NCBI GenBank assembly: GCA_033297075.1
Contig: MU858134.1
Span: 95,094 to 159,093, forward strand
Direction: 5' to 3'
DNA from: Rhypophila decipiens
Taxonomy: Eukaryota > Ascomycota > Sordariomycetes > Sordariales > Naviculisporaceae
Length of the DNA: 64,000 nucleotides
The notes beneath the pieces were generated by a model. The model saw only the letters and a program-made list of their open reading frames with translations, was not told where the DNA came from and made no database searches. Positions 23,127-33,690 of the stretch are shown piece by piece; position 1 is the stretch's first letter, and the number at the start of each line of letters is the position of its first letter. Made by a program: the position numbers and the translations under genes.

Positions 23127-25143
23127 GAGGATGTGTGTTCCTGGTTCGCTTGACTCTCAAGACAGATCAATAATATGGCATCTGTTGATCATGCTGGATA
23201 TCGATTGCTTTGGTATGAGGGATTTGCAAAAGCCGACGCTGGCCTTCTCTAGACATGAAGTTCTAGATTCGCCATGTCCTTTGCCGCTCACCATCAGTCG
23301 TCCACGGCTCGGTGTGTCCATCTCCAATATTGGTTGAGAGATTTTGATGGAGTCTTTTTTCCCTTGCTGCAGGGACCTAGACTGGCATCCACCGGCTAAC
23401 CCAACTAACCGACAACTCAATCTGAGGTTGAGAAGCAACGGGCGTAGGAAGCGGTCCGAAAGGGAAGCGGGGCGGAGGCTCAACGGAGAAATTGGGATAT
23501 CATTGGTGGTGCTAAGATTGATAATGGTAGGCAATTCGGGCCATACGGCGATTCCTCCACGTGTGGCAGGGACCAGGCCGCATGGCCAGCGATGTCGGAG
23601 CCCACTCCGGCAAGACCGTGTCTGGAAAATACCATCTTCACGGTCTTCTGCTTCCAGAACGAGTTCGCGGAATTTGAAGGCGGGAAAGGATAGCCCGGCG
23701 AGAGAAAAGGTCCAACGAAAACTGTCTAGACCAGGCCGGAAAATCCCGAGCTTAATGGGGCTTTTGACTGGCAAGGCTCTAGGATTTTTTTCTTTTCTCT
23801 CTTCAATTTTTTGGTTTTGGTAACTAAGATATCGAGGCGGCCAATGGATGTCCACCGATAAGGAGAGGGCCGCGGGGTCTCCCCGGTGAGAAGAGTCCAC
23901 TCGAGTCGTCGTTGCCCCCCATCCCGTTGACGTCTCCATCAAGTGGAGTGATGATGGATTCTTGGACTTTTTGGCGTTGCGGCTTTTATGGTTTCGCGAC
24001 CGCCAGTACGACGCGGGTTCAAACTTAGGCACGACGACACATGCGACCCCTCAATTCATCCTTTCAATTGGATCGAGGGGGAAAGACTGCACGCGACCCT
24101 TTGGCTCTAAACTGGAGATTTGGTAAATGAAACGAGACGCTCACAGGGACAGGCACTCAGGAACTCACACTACCGAGCCGGTGATGAGCAATGGATACTA
24201 CCGACAAAGTCAACGGTGTTTGTCAAGGACGTCTTGTTGTCCAATGGCGAAGTCGCTTTCGTCTTCAAGAGCCACTGATAAGAAGGTCTTGCATATGATC
24301 GGGGAGGAGGAGAACCTGAGAAGTGGCCATCTCATCCTGAATCAGGGAGTTGCGGACATAGCACCACCGACCATTCGGGACTCTGGCGCTCTGTGCTTGT
24401 TACCAGTACCAGTACGTGTCCCCTACCCAGAGACGACCTGCATGGCGAGTTCCCCTTTTGGAGATGTGAGCTGAGAAACAAAATATCTCATTCAATAGTC
24501 GATCGAGTCCGTATTATCCCGCATTGTCGTTCGCAACTCTCAGAAAAAGAAAAGAAGAAAAAATACCCATGTTGCGGGGAATAAAACAGCGCGGCAGCGC
24601 TAGCATTCCAAGCAGCCGCTGACGGGAGAGCCGTGGGATGGTGCCGTTTTGGGGTGAGTGAAAGCACCTCAAGTGCGTCGTCCAGTACCACCTCGGTGGT
24701 TGGAGTGCATACGTAGTCGATATTTGGTACAGTGAAAAGCGGCTCAAGATGTGAACTTCTGTGCGACTAGACAGCCCACCAAGACTGCTGACCCCCACCT
24801 CTGCAAGACACGGTCCAGCAGACTCCAGCTCCCGAGCTACCAGGTCGATGCCGGTCCGGAGTGCTGGGATAGCTCGAGATCGGTATCACGGCGGGTCAGG
24901 CAAAGACGACCCCCCATTGGAAGTGCCTTTTTTTCTCATCCGCAAAGGAGGGATGATTAGGGATTGCTCCATGTCATTGACTGACCATGGCACTCTTGCC
25001 TCGATTATCCATGGAGCAGGTGCATGCCATGTCATTTCCGTCTCTCGTCTTCCTTCGGTCCTGCTTTCTGATTGCACTTTCCTTCTCCATAGCTCCGTGG
25101 CCCCCCGCCACCCACCTTCTTCCTATCCTACCCGTCCTACCTG

Positions 25144-25149
25144 TATAAA
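25144..25149 (+). promoter_or_regulatory. TATA-like box of the NADP-GDH gene
   Basis: TATAAA lies 231 bp upstream of the start and is followed by CT-rich sequence, the usual picture for a strongly expressed fungal gene with a long 5' leader. The transcription start cannot be read from sequence. Confidence 0.35.
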
Positions 25150-25379
25150 GTGTCTGGTCTTCCGCCCTTTGTCCTGGTCGCCTTCTTTCTTCACTCCGGT
25201 TTTCTCCTCTCGAGACAATACTCCAAACGAAGTCACCAAGCCTCAACTCTTCTCATACTTGTGATACCCAACCGATAAATTTCATTCTCTTTGAGACTCA
25301 TTCAATTTTTCGAGGCAAACTTGCACTCTCAACTTCGTCAGGACCCCGCCTCTCCATACCTTCCTTACCAACCGACACC

Positions 25380-26860
25380 ATGTCCAACTATCCTTCTGAG
25401 CCCGAGTTCGAGCAGGCCTACAATGGTGAGCACAAGATATTAGCAATTCAAATTAAGCGACTTATGAGGCTGACGTCGTGGACCCCGATCCAGAACTTGC
25501 CTCGACCCTCGAGAACAGCTCTCTGTTCCAGCAGAAGCCCGAGTACAGGACCGCCCTCAAGGTCGTCTCCATCCCTGAGCGTGTGATCCAGTTCCGCGTC
25601 ATCTGGGAGGACGATGCCCGCAACCTCCAGGTCAACCGTGGTTACCGTGTCCAGTTCAACTCTGCCCTTGGCCCCTACAAGGGCGGTCTCAGACTTCACC
25701 CCACTGTCAACCTTTCCATGTAAGTATAGACGTACCTGAGCACTCTTTTCGTTTGCTGACAAGACGGGCACCACAGTCTCAAGTTCCTTGGCTTTGAGCA
25801 AATCTTCAAGAATGCCCTCACCGGCTTGAACATGGGCGGTGGCAAGGGTGGTGCCGATTTCGACCCCAAGGGCAAGAGCGATGCCGAGATCCGCCGGTTC
25901 TGCGTTGCCTTCATGCGCGAGCTTAGCAAGCACATTGGCGCTGACACTGACGTGCCCGCTGGTGATATCGGTGTCGGTGGCCGCGAGATCGGCTTCATGT
26001 TCGGCGCCTACCGCAAGATCCGCAACAAGTTCGAGGGTGTCCTCACCGGCAAGGGCCTCGCCTGGGGTGGCAGCTTGATCCGCCCCGAGGCCACCGGCTA
26101 CGGTCTCGTCTACTACGTCGGCCACATGCTCGAGCACTACGGCGCTGGTGACTGGAAGGGCAAGCGCGTCGCCATCTCTGGCTCTGGCAACGTTGCCCAG
26201 TATGCTGCCCTCAAGTGCATTGACCTTGGCGCTACCGTTGTCTCGCTTTCCGACTCCAAGGGGTGCCTCGTCGCCGAGGGCGACAACGGCATCACCCCCG
26301 AGGACGTCAAGGCCATCGCCGATATCAAGGTCAAGCGCCAGGCTCTGACTTCCTACGACCACCAGGGCAGACTCAAGTGGATCGAGGGTGCCCGCCCCTG
26401 GCTCCACGTTGGCAAGGTCGACATTGCCCTTCCATCTGCCACCCAGAACGAGGTCAGCAAGGAGGAGGCCGAGGGTCTCGTTGCTGCCGGCTGCAGATTC
26501 GTCGCCGAGGGCTCCAACATGGGCTGCACCCAGGAGGCCATCGACGTCTTTGAGGCCCACCGCAAGGAGAACAAGGGCGACGCCGTCTGGTATGCCCCTG
26601 GCAAGGCTGCCAACTGCGGTGGTGTTGCCGTCTCTGGTCTTGAGATGGCCCAGAACAGCCAGCGCCTGTCCTGGACCACCGAGGAGGTCGACGAGAAGCT
26701 CAAGAACATCATGAAGGACTGCTTCTTTGAGGGCCTCGAGACCGCCAAGAAGTACGTCGAGACTGCCGAGGGCGAGCTCCCCAGCTTGGTGGCTGGCAGC
26801 AACATTGCCGGCTTCGTCAAGGTTGCCCAGGCCATGCAGGACCAGGGCGATTGGTGGTAA
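25380..26860 (+). CDS. gdhA: NADP-specific glutamate dehydrogenase
   Basis: Exons 25380-25425, 25494-25719 and 25777-26860 encode 451 aa. The short first exon ([15 protein letters not shown]) joins [10 protein letters not shown] exactly as in Neurospora-type enzymes; the intron has GCTGACG and CCAG in the right places. The enzyme makes glutamate from 2-oxoglutarate, ammonium and NADPH in the cytosol. The glutamate-binding and catalytic block is intact: [30 protein letters not shown] with the catalytic Lys, and [15 protein letters not shown]. So is the nucleotide fold [16 protein letters not shown]. The third exon is highly codon-biased (C-ending codons), typical of abundant proteins. Transcription is probably nitrogen-controlled, judging only from family knowledge and upstream GATA sites. 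Confidence 0.97.
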
Positions 26861-27626
26861 ATCACCTAGCCAGAGAAGACCATTGGGGTAATTTACAAAC
26901 ACGATTATTATTCCACGCAATCTAGGCAGGTCCGCACAAAGGCCGCGTCGAGGGGTGTTGGCACCCACCTTTTCTCTTGCCAGAAACAAGAGGCGGGTGA
27001 TGGGGCTACCGAGTGAAGGGGCGTGATGGGTTCATCATGGTCATGATTTGGGGGTCCAAGAGCTGAGCCGAGATATTTTGGATGGCGGTCTCAGCTATAC
27101 ACCGCAAGACGAGAGATGCAGAAAAGACCTGGCCGGTGGAAAGGAACAACTGAGCGCGGCGTCGCTTTTTCTTCTATTTCTTTCTTATTCTTTTCCCTTT
27201 CTTCTTGTTGAGATATCCTCCTTATGTTTTTTCTTTATTTTCATATTTTGTTACGCATTCACGACACCAGCTAGCCATGATGAGAGCACATCAAGCATTC
27301 GATTGTAGATATATAAGCCACGCACGAAAATTAGTCTAGATCTTTGGGCCCAACGGCGCCGCCAGGGTCACGATAATTAAACAAAAAAAATCCTAAAATG
27401 ATTAAGACAAACCCACCCGGTGATACTTCACAGTAAAACCATAATTAGAGATAGTACTATATTTAGCCTGTAAGTCCTTAGGGTATTCCTCAGTAAAGTT
27501 TGATTCCCGGGACACGTGAACCTGTTCTCTTTGTTCTCTTTTTTTTTTTTTTTTACAAAGAAAATTGTTTATATATCAACACTCTCTATGTTCAGAGTTG
27601 ATATAGCTTATAGGGGCAAAAGGAAA
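26861..27626. other. intergenic, 3' flank of NADP-GDH
   Basis: No gene is seen. There is pyrimidine-rich sequence at about 27165-27255 and a T15 run near 27540. A short TTTGATTCCCGGG segment near 27500 resembles a tRNA T-arm but has no matching stems. Confidence 0.4.
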
Positions 27627-27700
27627 TGATCCGAGGCGGGCTCGATCCGCCGACCTTCAGTGTGTTAGACTGACGTGATAACCAACTACACCATCGGACC
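27627..27700 (-). tRNA. tRNA-Val(AAC)
   Basis: This is a 74-nt intronless tRNA. On the minus strand the acceptor stem GGTCCGA pairs with TCGGATC (one G-U). The D-arm is TGGTGTAGTTGGTTATCA, the anticodon stem TCAGT/ACTGA, and the loop CTAACAC gives anticodon AAC. The T-arm GGCGGATCGAGCCCGCC has a GATCGAG variant of the usual GTTCGAG. An oligo-T terminator follows. Confidence 0.93.
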
Positions 27701-28796
27701 TCATTCGCAAAGCTTGATGTTTCCGAGAAATCAACCTACCTGAAATTCCTAGGTAGCCAGCCAATTTGAAAAGTACTGAGAATTTGAGGATGAAAAAAAA
27801 GGTATTACTGACCTTTTTCTTACCTATCTCGCGCTGTCAACACTGGGGATACTGTCTGTTGTCTGGGCCATATGGTTTGTCAAAAGGGGCATTAAAAGGG
27901 TTTTGTCGACTTTTCTAGCCTCCCCTATTTTGTTCTCTTCAGGTTTGAGTCCGAGGTCAGTTCTGGCCCATAATCTCCTTTACCCATATGGCTGTTTCTT
28001 ATTTTGTTAGTTAGTCTATAGGAGAAGACAGCGAGGAGTAGTGCCGACTACTGGGTTAATGCCGAGTCGGTTGGGTTCTGTTCTCTGGGGTAATTATTTC
28101 GCTGATCATGGGTAGTAGCATTGCTTTGATGTGGTGTTTATATGGGTTTTATGGATATATGCTTGGATGGGTCGTACTTTGGCTTGGATCAAATGGATTA
28201 AAAGATAAAGTTTGAGATGGGATATCGGCACGTAATACATAGGCAGGTACCGGGCATTAAAAGAGATGTCTTGCTTTTGCGCTTGCCGTGAGGTGCGATC
28301 AAGTGAGGTGACGTACTCTTTCATGTCACTCAATTCCGGTACAGTAGGTACACCAGCAAGGTCAAGTCAAATAAAGCCAGGTGAGGTAAGGTCAGGTAAG
28401 GTATATTGGATATCATAGAGTTGGTATGGTATGGTACGGAATACGGATATAAGAAGCCCTTTTATCACCCAACCCAACCACCCATTCAATTTCTTTTTAT
28501 GACAGCGACCTTCCCCCAGCCATCTTCCGCTGTGAAACAACAACAACAACAAAACCACCATCATCATATACAATCATTGACCTCGCCGCTACCTCCGTAG
28601 TAGACGAGAGACAAGTTGACAGAATCGAAATAACGAAAAAGAGAAGAGATCTGACAGAAGAAAAACTAGAACAAAAGGAAAAAGAATAGATTAATAAAAA
28701 CACCGCTACTTAACAAACAACAACAACTTGGAGACATTCATGCTCAATGCAAAGTTTTCATAACCCATGACAACTCTCTCAAGACAACAAATCCGC
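27701..28796. other. intergenic region
   Basis: No coding region is supported. A GGTAAGGTCAGGTAAGGT-type direct repeat lies at about 28380-28402, and CAA triplet runs occur near 28535 and 28720. The right part is probably 3' UTR of the RDS1-like gene, read from the minus strand. Confidence 0.4.
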
Positions 28797-29822
28797 TTAA
28801 GAAACCTGCATAACCATAGGCCCAGCAAGGACAAGATCATCCGTAAGCTGTCCATTCAACGGGCCAGCAGACGCGAGGTTGACATAGACAATACCAGCCA
28901 GGTTCTGGGGAACCACACAGCCGACGGCAGGATCGAAAGCAGTGAAGGCAGTACCGCCGGGGATTCCTCCAGTGGTGAAGGCGCAGAAGGCAGCGTTGGC
29001 CGCGGCATCGCTCTGCAGCTGGATCGTGGCACCGGCCTGGATCGCCTGCGCGGATTGGCCCTCTGCCATTGCCAAGGTGGGGAAGGCAGTCAAGATGAGG
29101 TTGGATCCTTCGGGGCAAGAGGCGATGAAGGGTGCGGCGAGAGAAAAGACCTGTTGCGGGGACAGCGGGGTGTCGAAACCCTGGGGCACGGCGACGACCT
29201 TGGCGATTGTGCGGGCCAGAGTTTGATGGCGGGCTTCGACGGTGAGGATTGAGCCGGCGGTGGTGAGGATGTTGGGGTCTGCGATGAGCTTGGCGGCGCC
29301 GAGGTAGGCGGACACGCCGACGTTCTCGAGGACTGCCGCCGTGGCGAGCATGCCTGCTGCGTCGGTGAAGCCAAAGTTGTACTGGCAGGCTTGGACGGGG
29401 CGGGCGCCGGCTTGTGCGAGCGCGCCCTGGAGGAGGACGACGTGTTCCTCTTCTGTCTTACCGATGCGCTGGAGGTCGGTTATTTGCTCGGCCGTCAGGC
29501 CGAGGGCTTGAAAGTCGGAGGCGGGGAACTTGGCGAATCCCTCGCGGTAGAAGGCCTCTTCTAGCAACTCGAGAGTGAGGGCGCTGTAGAACTGTGTTAG
29601 CTGGCTGAGCATGCGAGGTTCCTGGGAAAAAGGGTGTCTGGCTTACAATTGCAGAATATCAGGATCCGAGAGACCAGCAGCGGCGGCGAGGGCGTTTTGC
29701 CTCTTCATAAACTCGTGGATCTTCATTTGCGACCTCGTCAACTTCGGTACTGCGGGCGCCGCCGAAGCAATTACCGCCAGTCCTGCCACCACCGCGCCAA
29801 GGGTTTTCATAATCGAAGGCAT
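28797..29822 (-). CDS. secreted RDS1-like ferritin-fold protein
   Basis: Exons 29647-29822 and 28797-29583 (minus) encode 320 aa. The 63-nt intron uses a GTAAGC donor, a CTAAC branch and a TACAG acceptor, giving the family junction DILQ-FALTLELLEEAFY. A nearer acceptor would leave a 42-nt intron without a branch site. The N terminus is a signal peptide (MKTLGAVVAGLAVIASAAPA; the preceding MPSI gives a start four codons earlier). The ferritin-like helices contain LELLEEAFYREGF, EEEHVVLLQGAL and EARHQTLA, which carry the Glu/His residues typical of this fold. RDS1 was described in fission yeast as a nutrient- and stress-regulated gene; homologues are common in moulds. Whether it binds metal is not known. 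It should enter the secretory pathway. Confidence 0.88.
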
Positions 29823-31694
29823 CTTGGTATCTTGTTGTTGATGTTGATTAAAACGGGTATTTCCTTTCTCTTTTCCAAATTGTTCTTTTTCCCTTCTTCT
29901 CTTTCTTTTCTCGTCTCGGATGAAAAGGCCTGCCTGGTGGTAATGCAATTATAAAAGAATTAAAAGAGGTAAACCTCGACGAAAAGAATAGTTAACGAGA
30001 GCAAGGCAAAGTTGAATAGTGGAGTAGTGAAAGACTAGACAGACTGAGCTGCTTAAAGGAGAGTGAAAGCAGACCAGCGCTTTGGGGATTGAGTGGCGAA
30101 AGAAGGAAGGAGGAGAACGAAACACACAAACACAGCGTTGGAAGGGCTGAAGAGAAGGTGAAGAAGGAGAAGGGAGGGAAGAGAGGAGACGAGCCAGTGG
30201 TTATGAGGAAACGGCCATGAATAAAGACGACCCGCCAAGACGCGAGTTGTGTCGAGAGCTACTCAATGAGGCGGCTCTTGGCCGTTCCGGGGGCCCACAA
30301 GTCGAGGGTCAGGTACAAGGGCAAGTCAAGGAAAGGGGGCGACGGGGGGCAAGAGCCTGAGAGAGCACTTGGATCACCCTCCAACGACAAGGAAATTTCG
30401 TGTGAGAAACTCCCGCCGGGCGCGCGGACGTGGGAGTGGGATTGTCCAGCAGCCGATGTTGCAGGCCCTGTTCGGACCCTGGGGCCTTGACAGGGACATG
30501 GTAGAGAAAACGAAGGCTTTCCGGTTTGGGGACGGTGACTTCAGATGACAGGATGGAAAGAAGGAGGGTTGAAGAGATCTGGGCTGTTTCGTTTCGCCAT
30601 CCTTTTCTCTTCCCCTTCCAAGCCCTCCCAGGGGGTCGAGATACCAAGAGCACGGCAAGGAACGGATTCTGTGTGGACGAGGCTCATGAGGGTAGCATCC
30701 GGGTAGAAAATTCCAGAGAAGGGGACTCGAGCAGGTGAACAGTCCGCGACATGAGGCTGAAGAGGACCAATCAGACAAGTTCGTTTCTGTTCAAGGTTGG
30801 GATGAAGCTCGCTCATCTCTCTCCTTGACCAGAGAGCCAGGGGTTCCGTTGTCTGGGTTACATTTTGGGCCACGCTTGGAGAAGGAAACGGGAGCTGCAG
30901 ATTCTCGAATAAGCTCGATTTAGCCTCAACGTGTGGGGTTGTCGCAGACTCTTCAGGGGTGGCACGGGCTCATTCCCACGCGGAGCTGGGGTTTTAAACT
31001 TTTTACGTGGAGTTTGGGGGTCTTGGGATCTTGGTAAGGGGGGTTGCTCCCGTTGCAGCGGGTGGGTCTCAAGGGTTTTGCGCGCAGGGTTCTGTGACGC
31101 TGGCGTCAACCGTGCTTGTCTCATACGGGTTTCAATGACGCGGACCGCCTTGCAGCCGGCTTGATGTCATTTGCTATCACGTCCTGCGACATGGCAAGTC
31201 TGCTGCCAGAGACTTCCGAGCAATGCGCCTGTATTGCTTCGTTTTACGCCGTGGGTTTTGGTGAGAAGTTGGAAACATTTTTTTTTGTCTTTTATTTAGA
31301 GTTTGTATCACGGGAAGGCGTCGTTCCTTGCAGCTCGCCATCTCTGTGGGTACTTGCTGATGACATGCGGCGCTTGACTAGCGGACGGATACGTACCTGT
31401 CCCATCCGAGGTATCATCAAACCCAGAGACATGTTTCCTTTCCGTCCTGTGGTGCAAGTGAGATGCTACCCTCGAGATCCTCCTTGCATGCATCTTATTT
31501 TTCTGCTGTCCTTCCATACCAGAGACCAGATGCCGGATCTACGAGACAACCTCCTTTGAGTCGGGAATTACTAGGCGACAGTGAACATGAAAGATTCCGT
31601 CATGTAGGTCGCTTAACTGCCGAAGCGTGGCCTCGACTTGACTGGCCTGCCCTGGCCAATTCGAGTCCGGAGTCCTGACAGGCAAAGATCGCTC
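29823..31694. other. intergenic region upstream of the RDS1-like gene
   Basis: No gene is supported over 1.9 kb. The open frames at 30.2-31.6 kb are short, overlap on both strands and show no domain. The first 250 bp, rich in AG on the plus strand, are the likely leader of the RDS1-like gene (CT-rich on its own strand). Confidence 0.4.
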
Positions 31695-31705
31695 CTCTAC
31701 TTCGA
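31695..31705. repeat. left target-site duplication of the MITE
   Basis: CTCTACTTCGA is repeated exactly at 32178-32188 on the other side of the element. Confidence 0.7.
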
Positions 31706-32177
31706 CTCGGTTAAAGCCACTGTGACCCCGGTTAAAGCCACTGTGTTCTACCCCGGGCCTTTGAGAACGGTAGGCACAGGTAATTTACTGGCCAAATCTA
31801 AGGGGAATACCTAGCATGACCTTTTGATCAAGGTAGTTAGTCTACAGGTATCTAAATGAATCTATTCTTGGGGCTCTGAATTGCTTAAAAGTAGGAGCTA
31901 GTATGGAAACGCTGTCTTCTAAGTTAGACTCATAGCTTGGCGCAAGATGGCTTACTGCTGACTAACTAGTAAGTAAATGGTATACACTCCCAAAACAACC
32001 ACCCTGCTTTCTCTACTATACTGAATTATTGAGAAGAACATTCAATACAGTATTCACAGTATATTCGTCGTTTAAAGTCAGAAACTGCATGTTGGTGGTG
32101 TGGCCTTGCCTGGCCGTCGCCAAAACGGTTCGAACACAGTGGCTCTAACCGGGGTCACAGTGGCTTTAACCGGGTCG
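31706..32177. mobile_element. MITE-like DNA transposon with 40-bp terminal inverted repeats
   Basis: The left end near 31708 (CGGTTAAAGCCACTGTG twice, 4 bp apart, then TTC) is matched in inverted orientation at 32131-32172, with one base difference over about 40 bp. The same 11-mer CTCTACTTCGA flanks the element at 31695-31705 and 32178-32188, as expected of a target-site duplication. The 472-bp element has no coding capacity. TIRs of this length with a 9-11 bp duplication suggest a Mutator-like (MULE) family, but an 8-bp hAT-type duplication cannot be fully excluded because the end base is ambiguous. Confidence 0.8.
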
Positions 32178-32188
32178 CTCTACTTCGA
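32178..32188. repeat. right target-site duplication of the MITE
   Basis: This is an exact copy of the 11-mer at 31695-31705. Because the two copies remain identical, insertion is probably not very old. Confidence 0.7.
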
Positions 32189-33690
32189 TGTTCTGAAACC
32201 GGCGCCATGTGCCCTGTCCAGGTACCGAGAGTACTAAACGCAGGTTATCTCGTTCATTTAACCCCCATGCCCCCCTTGAGTGTTTGTGATGAAGATGAAA
32301 GAAGCTTAAAACATCCTGGTAAGGATATGGGTATGGTTTTCATTTTTCAGCCTAAGAAATAAGCTTAACTATCCGTACTCCGTATCACTGTGGGAATCCG
32401 ATCTGGATGTCGACGTGGATGACAAAAGCGTGGGATGCAAATGGCGTGTTAAAATTGTTCCAGACCGCCGTTAAAGGCTAGGAAAGTTCTCATGATGAAA
32501 GATATATGCCCTCGGCCGAGTATCTCAATAAGTCAAGTTGGTCCCAGCTATCCGTAACAGTGATCGATACCATCGCGTCCTTGAGCATCGTCGAAGCAAG
32601 GTCCACGTGCAGTTGGTTTTGAAGAACAACAAAAAGAGATGATTCACATTGGACGGATGCGTAAAAGGATTAGCCTGGTCAGTGGTGAGTGGTGAGTGCT
32701 AAGTGCTGACCTCCCAGTCAATGATAGGCGCTGCAAAAGTCAAGAAACAAACAAAACAGCCCTGAAACATTTCCTTCTCATAAGAGGGTGTGCCAAGCCA
32801 CCTCGACATGGACAGTCCCAAGAAACACCAAACACTCATATCCCCCATCCCATCTCATCACACCCTTCCAACCAGAGCAGTTCGTATTTACTGGCAACTC
32901 CTTCGCTTCGAGGTAGGCAGGCCATCGTCTCGTCTCGTCCCCAGCGTTGATATCTGCAAAGATTGTGTCCGAATTAAAATCCCGATCCCGACCAGACCGT
33001 CTGAAGTCTTAGCTTCCTTCCTGGGTTGCTTTTAGCCATTCGCTTCACGTTTAGCAATTCAAGATACCGGAAGTAAGTCTTAGTTCATCGCATTGAAATC
33101 GTCGATCTGGCTCTTACATCACCCCTCGGAGGTCATTCTCGCCGGTCGCTTGCCTACCACGGAAGATACCGCAACATCAGTCTCCCCGACGGTACGGACC
33201 AAAGGCTCTCATCTGGGACATATAGGCTGTAATACTAGTATCACATGCTTCGTTCCAAACTCACAACCGCTTTCCTGGCACACACTCATATTTCTTGGCA
33301 TTGACCTCTTCAACATTGACTGAAATGATTCCTCCATATTTGTCCCTCTTCTTCCCGTTTCCTCCCCCTTGCTTTTCTCTTTTACAACTAGCTAGCTCGC
33401 AAGTTCTTCATATATTATATCTGCGTGTGCCCAAGTATTCCAATGCCGAACTTAGCCCATGCGCCTCCAGATGCATCTCCATCACAATCCACCAGAACAA
33501 AAGACATGCAATCTTTGAGAGCAGCATCCGGGCTCCAAAAAGGGCTTCATATTCGTGTGCTAAGCTCCACCGCGTCCACTATTCTGACTTCACTGGCAAG
33601 ATGCATCTCTGCATCAGACCATGTCGTCCCTCATCAGAACACCTCATGTTGCCTTCGAGGTCGGCAACTCACTGGGACGCTGACCGCGAA
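32189..33690. other. intergenic, 3' flank of SSD1
   Basis: No gene is supported over 1.5 kb. The part adjacent to 33690 should be the 3' UTR of the SSD1-type gene on the minus strand. Confidence 0.4.

Larger units (their letters stand above)
21156..25379. other. 4.2-kb intergenic region upstream of glutamate dehydrogenase
   Basis: No gene can be supported. The longest open frame (23157-24032, minus) starts at a non-ATG codon and its translation is Arg/Ser-rich without any recognisable domain. The stretch holds scattered GATA-type sites and ends in a TATA-like box and a CT-rich leader before the NADP-GDH start. A GGTACC-rich partly palindromic patch lies near 21705-21740. Confidence 0.4.

Noticed and set aside
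23157..24032. 291-codon open frame on the minus strand
   Set aside because: It begins at a GTG rather than an ATG, is Arg/Ser-rich without domain-like pattern, has open frames on the opposite strand, and lies in what looks like a long upstream region.
25448..26989. 513-codon open frame antisense to NADP-GDH
   Set aside because: A shadow of the strongly codon-biased GDH gene, whose third positions are mostly C; it has no family match of its own.
27490..27530. tRNA T-arm-like TTTGATTCCCGGG
   Set aside because: No acceptor or anticodon stems fit on either strand.
29584..29604. Nearer acceptor for the RDS1-like intron (42-nt intron)
   Set aside because: It lacks a branch site and inserts QLTQFYS into the conserved ILQFALTLE motif; the acceptor at 29584-29585 restores the motif.
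30258..31678. Overlapping short open frames between the RDS1-like gene and the MITE
   Set aside because: They lie on both strands, have no domain-like composition and no sensible splice pattern.
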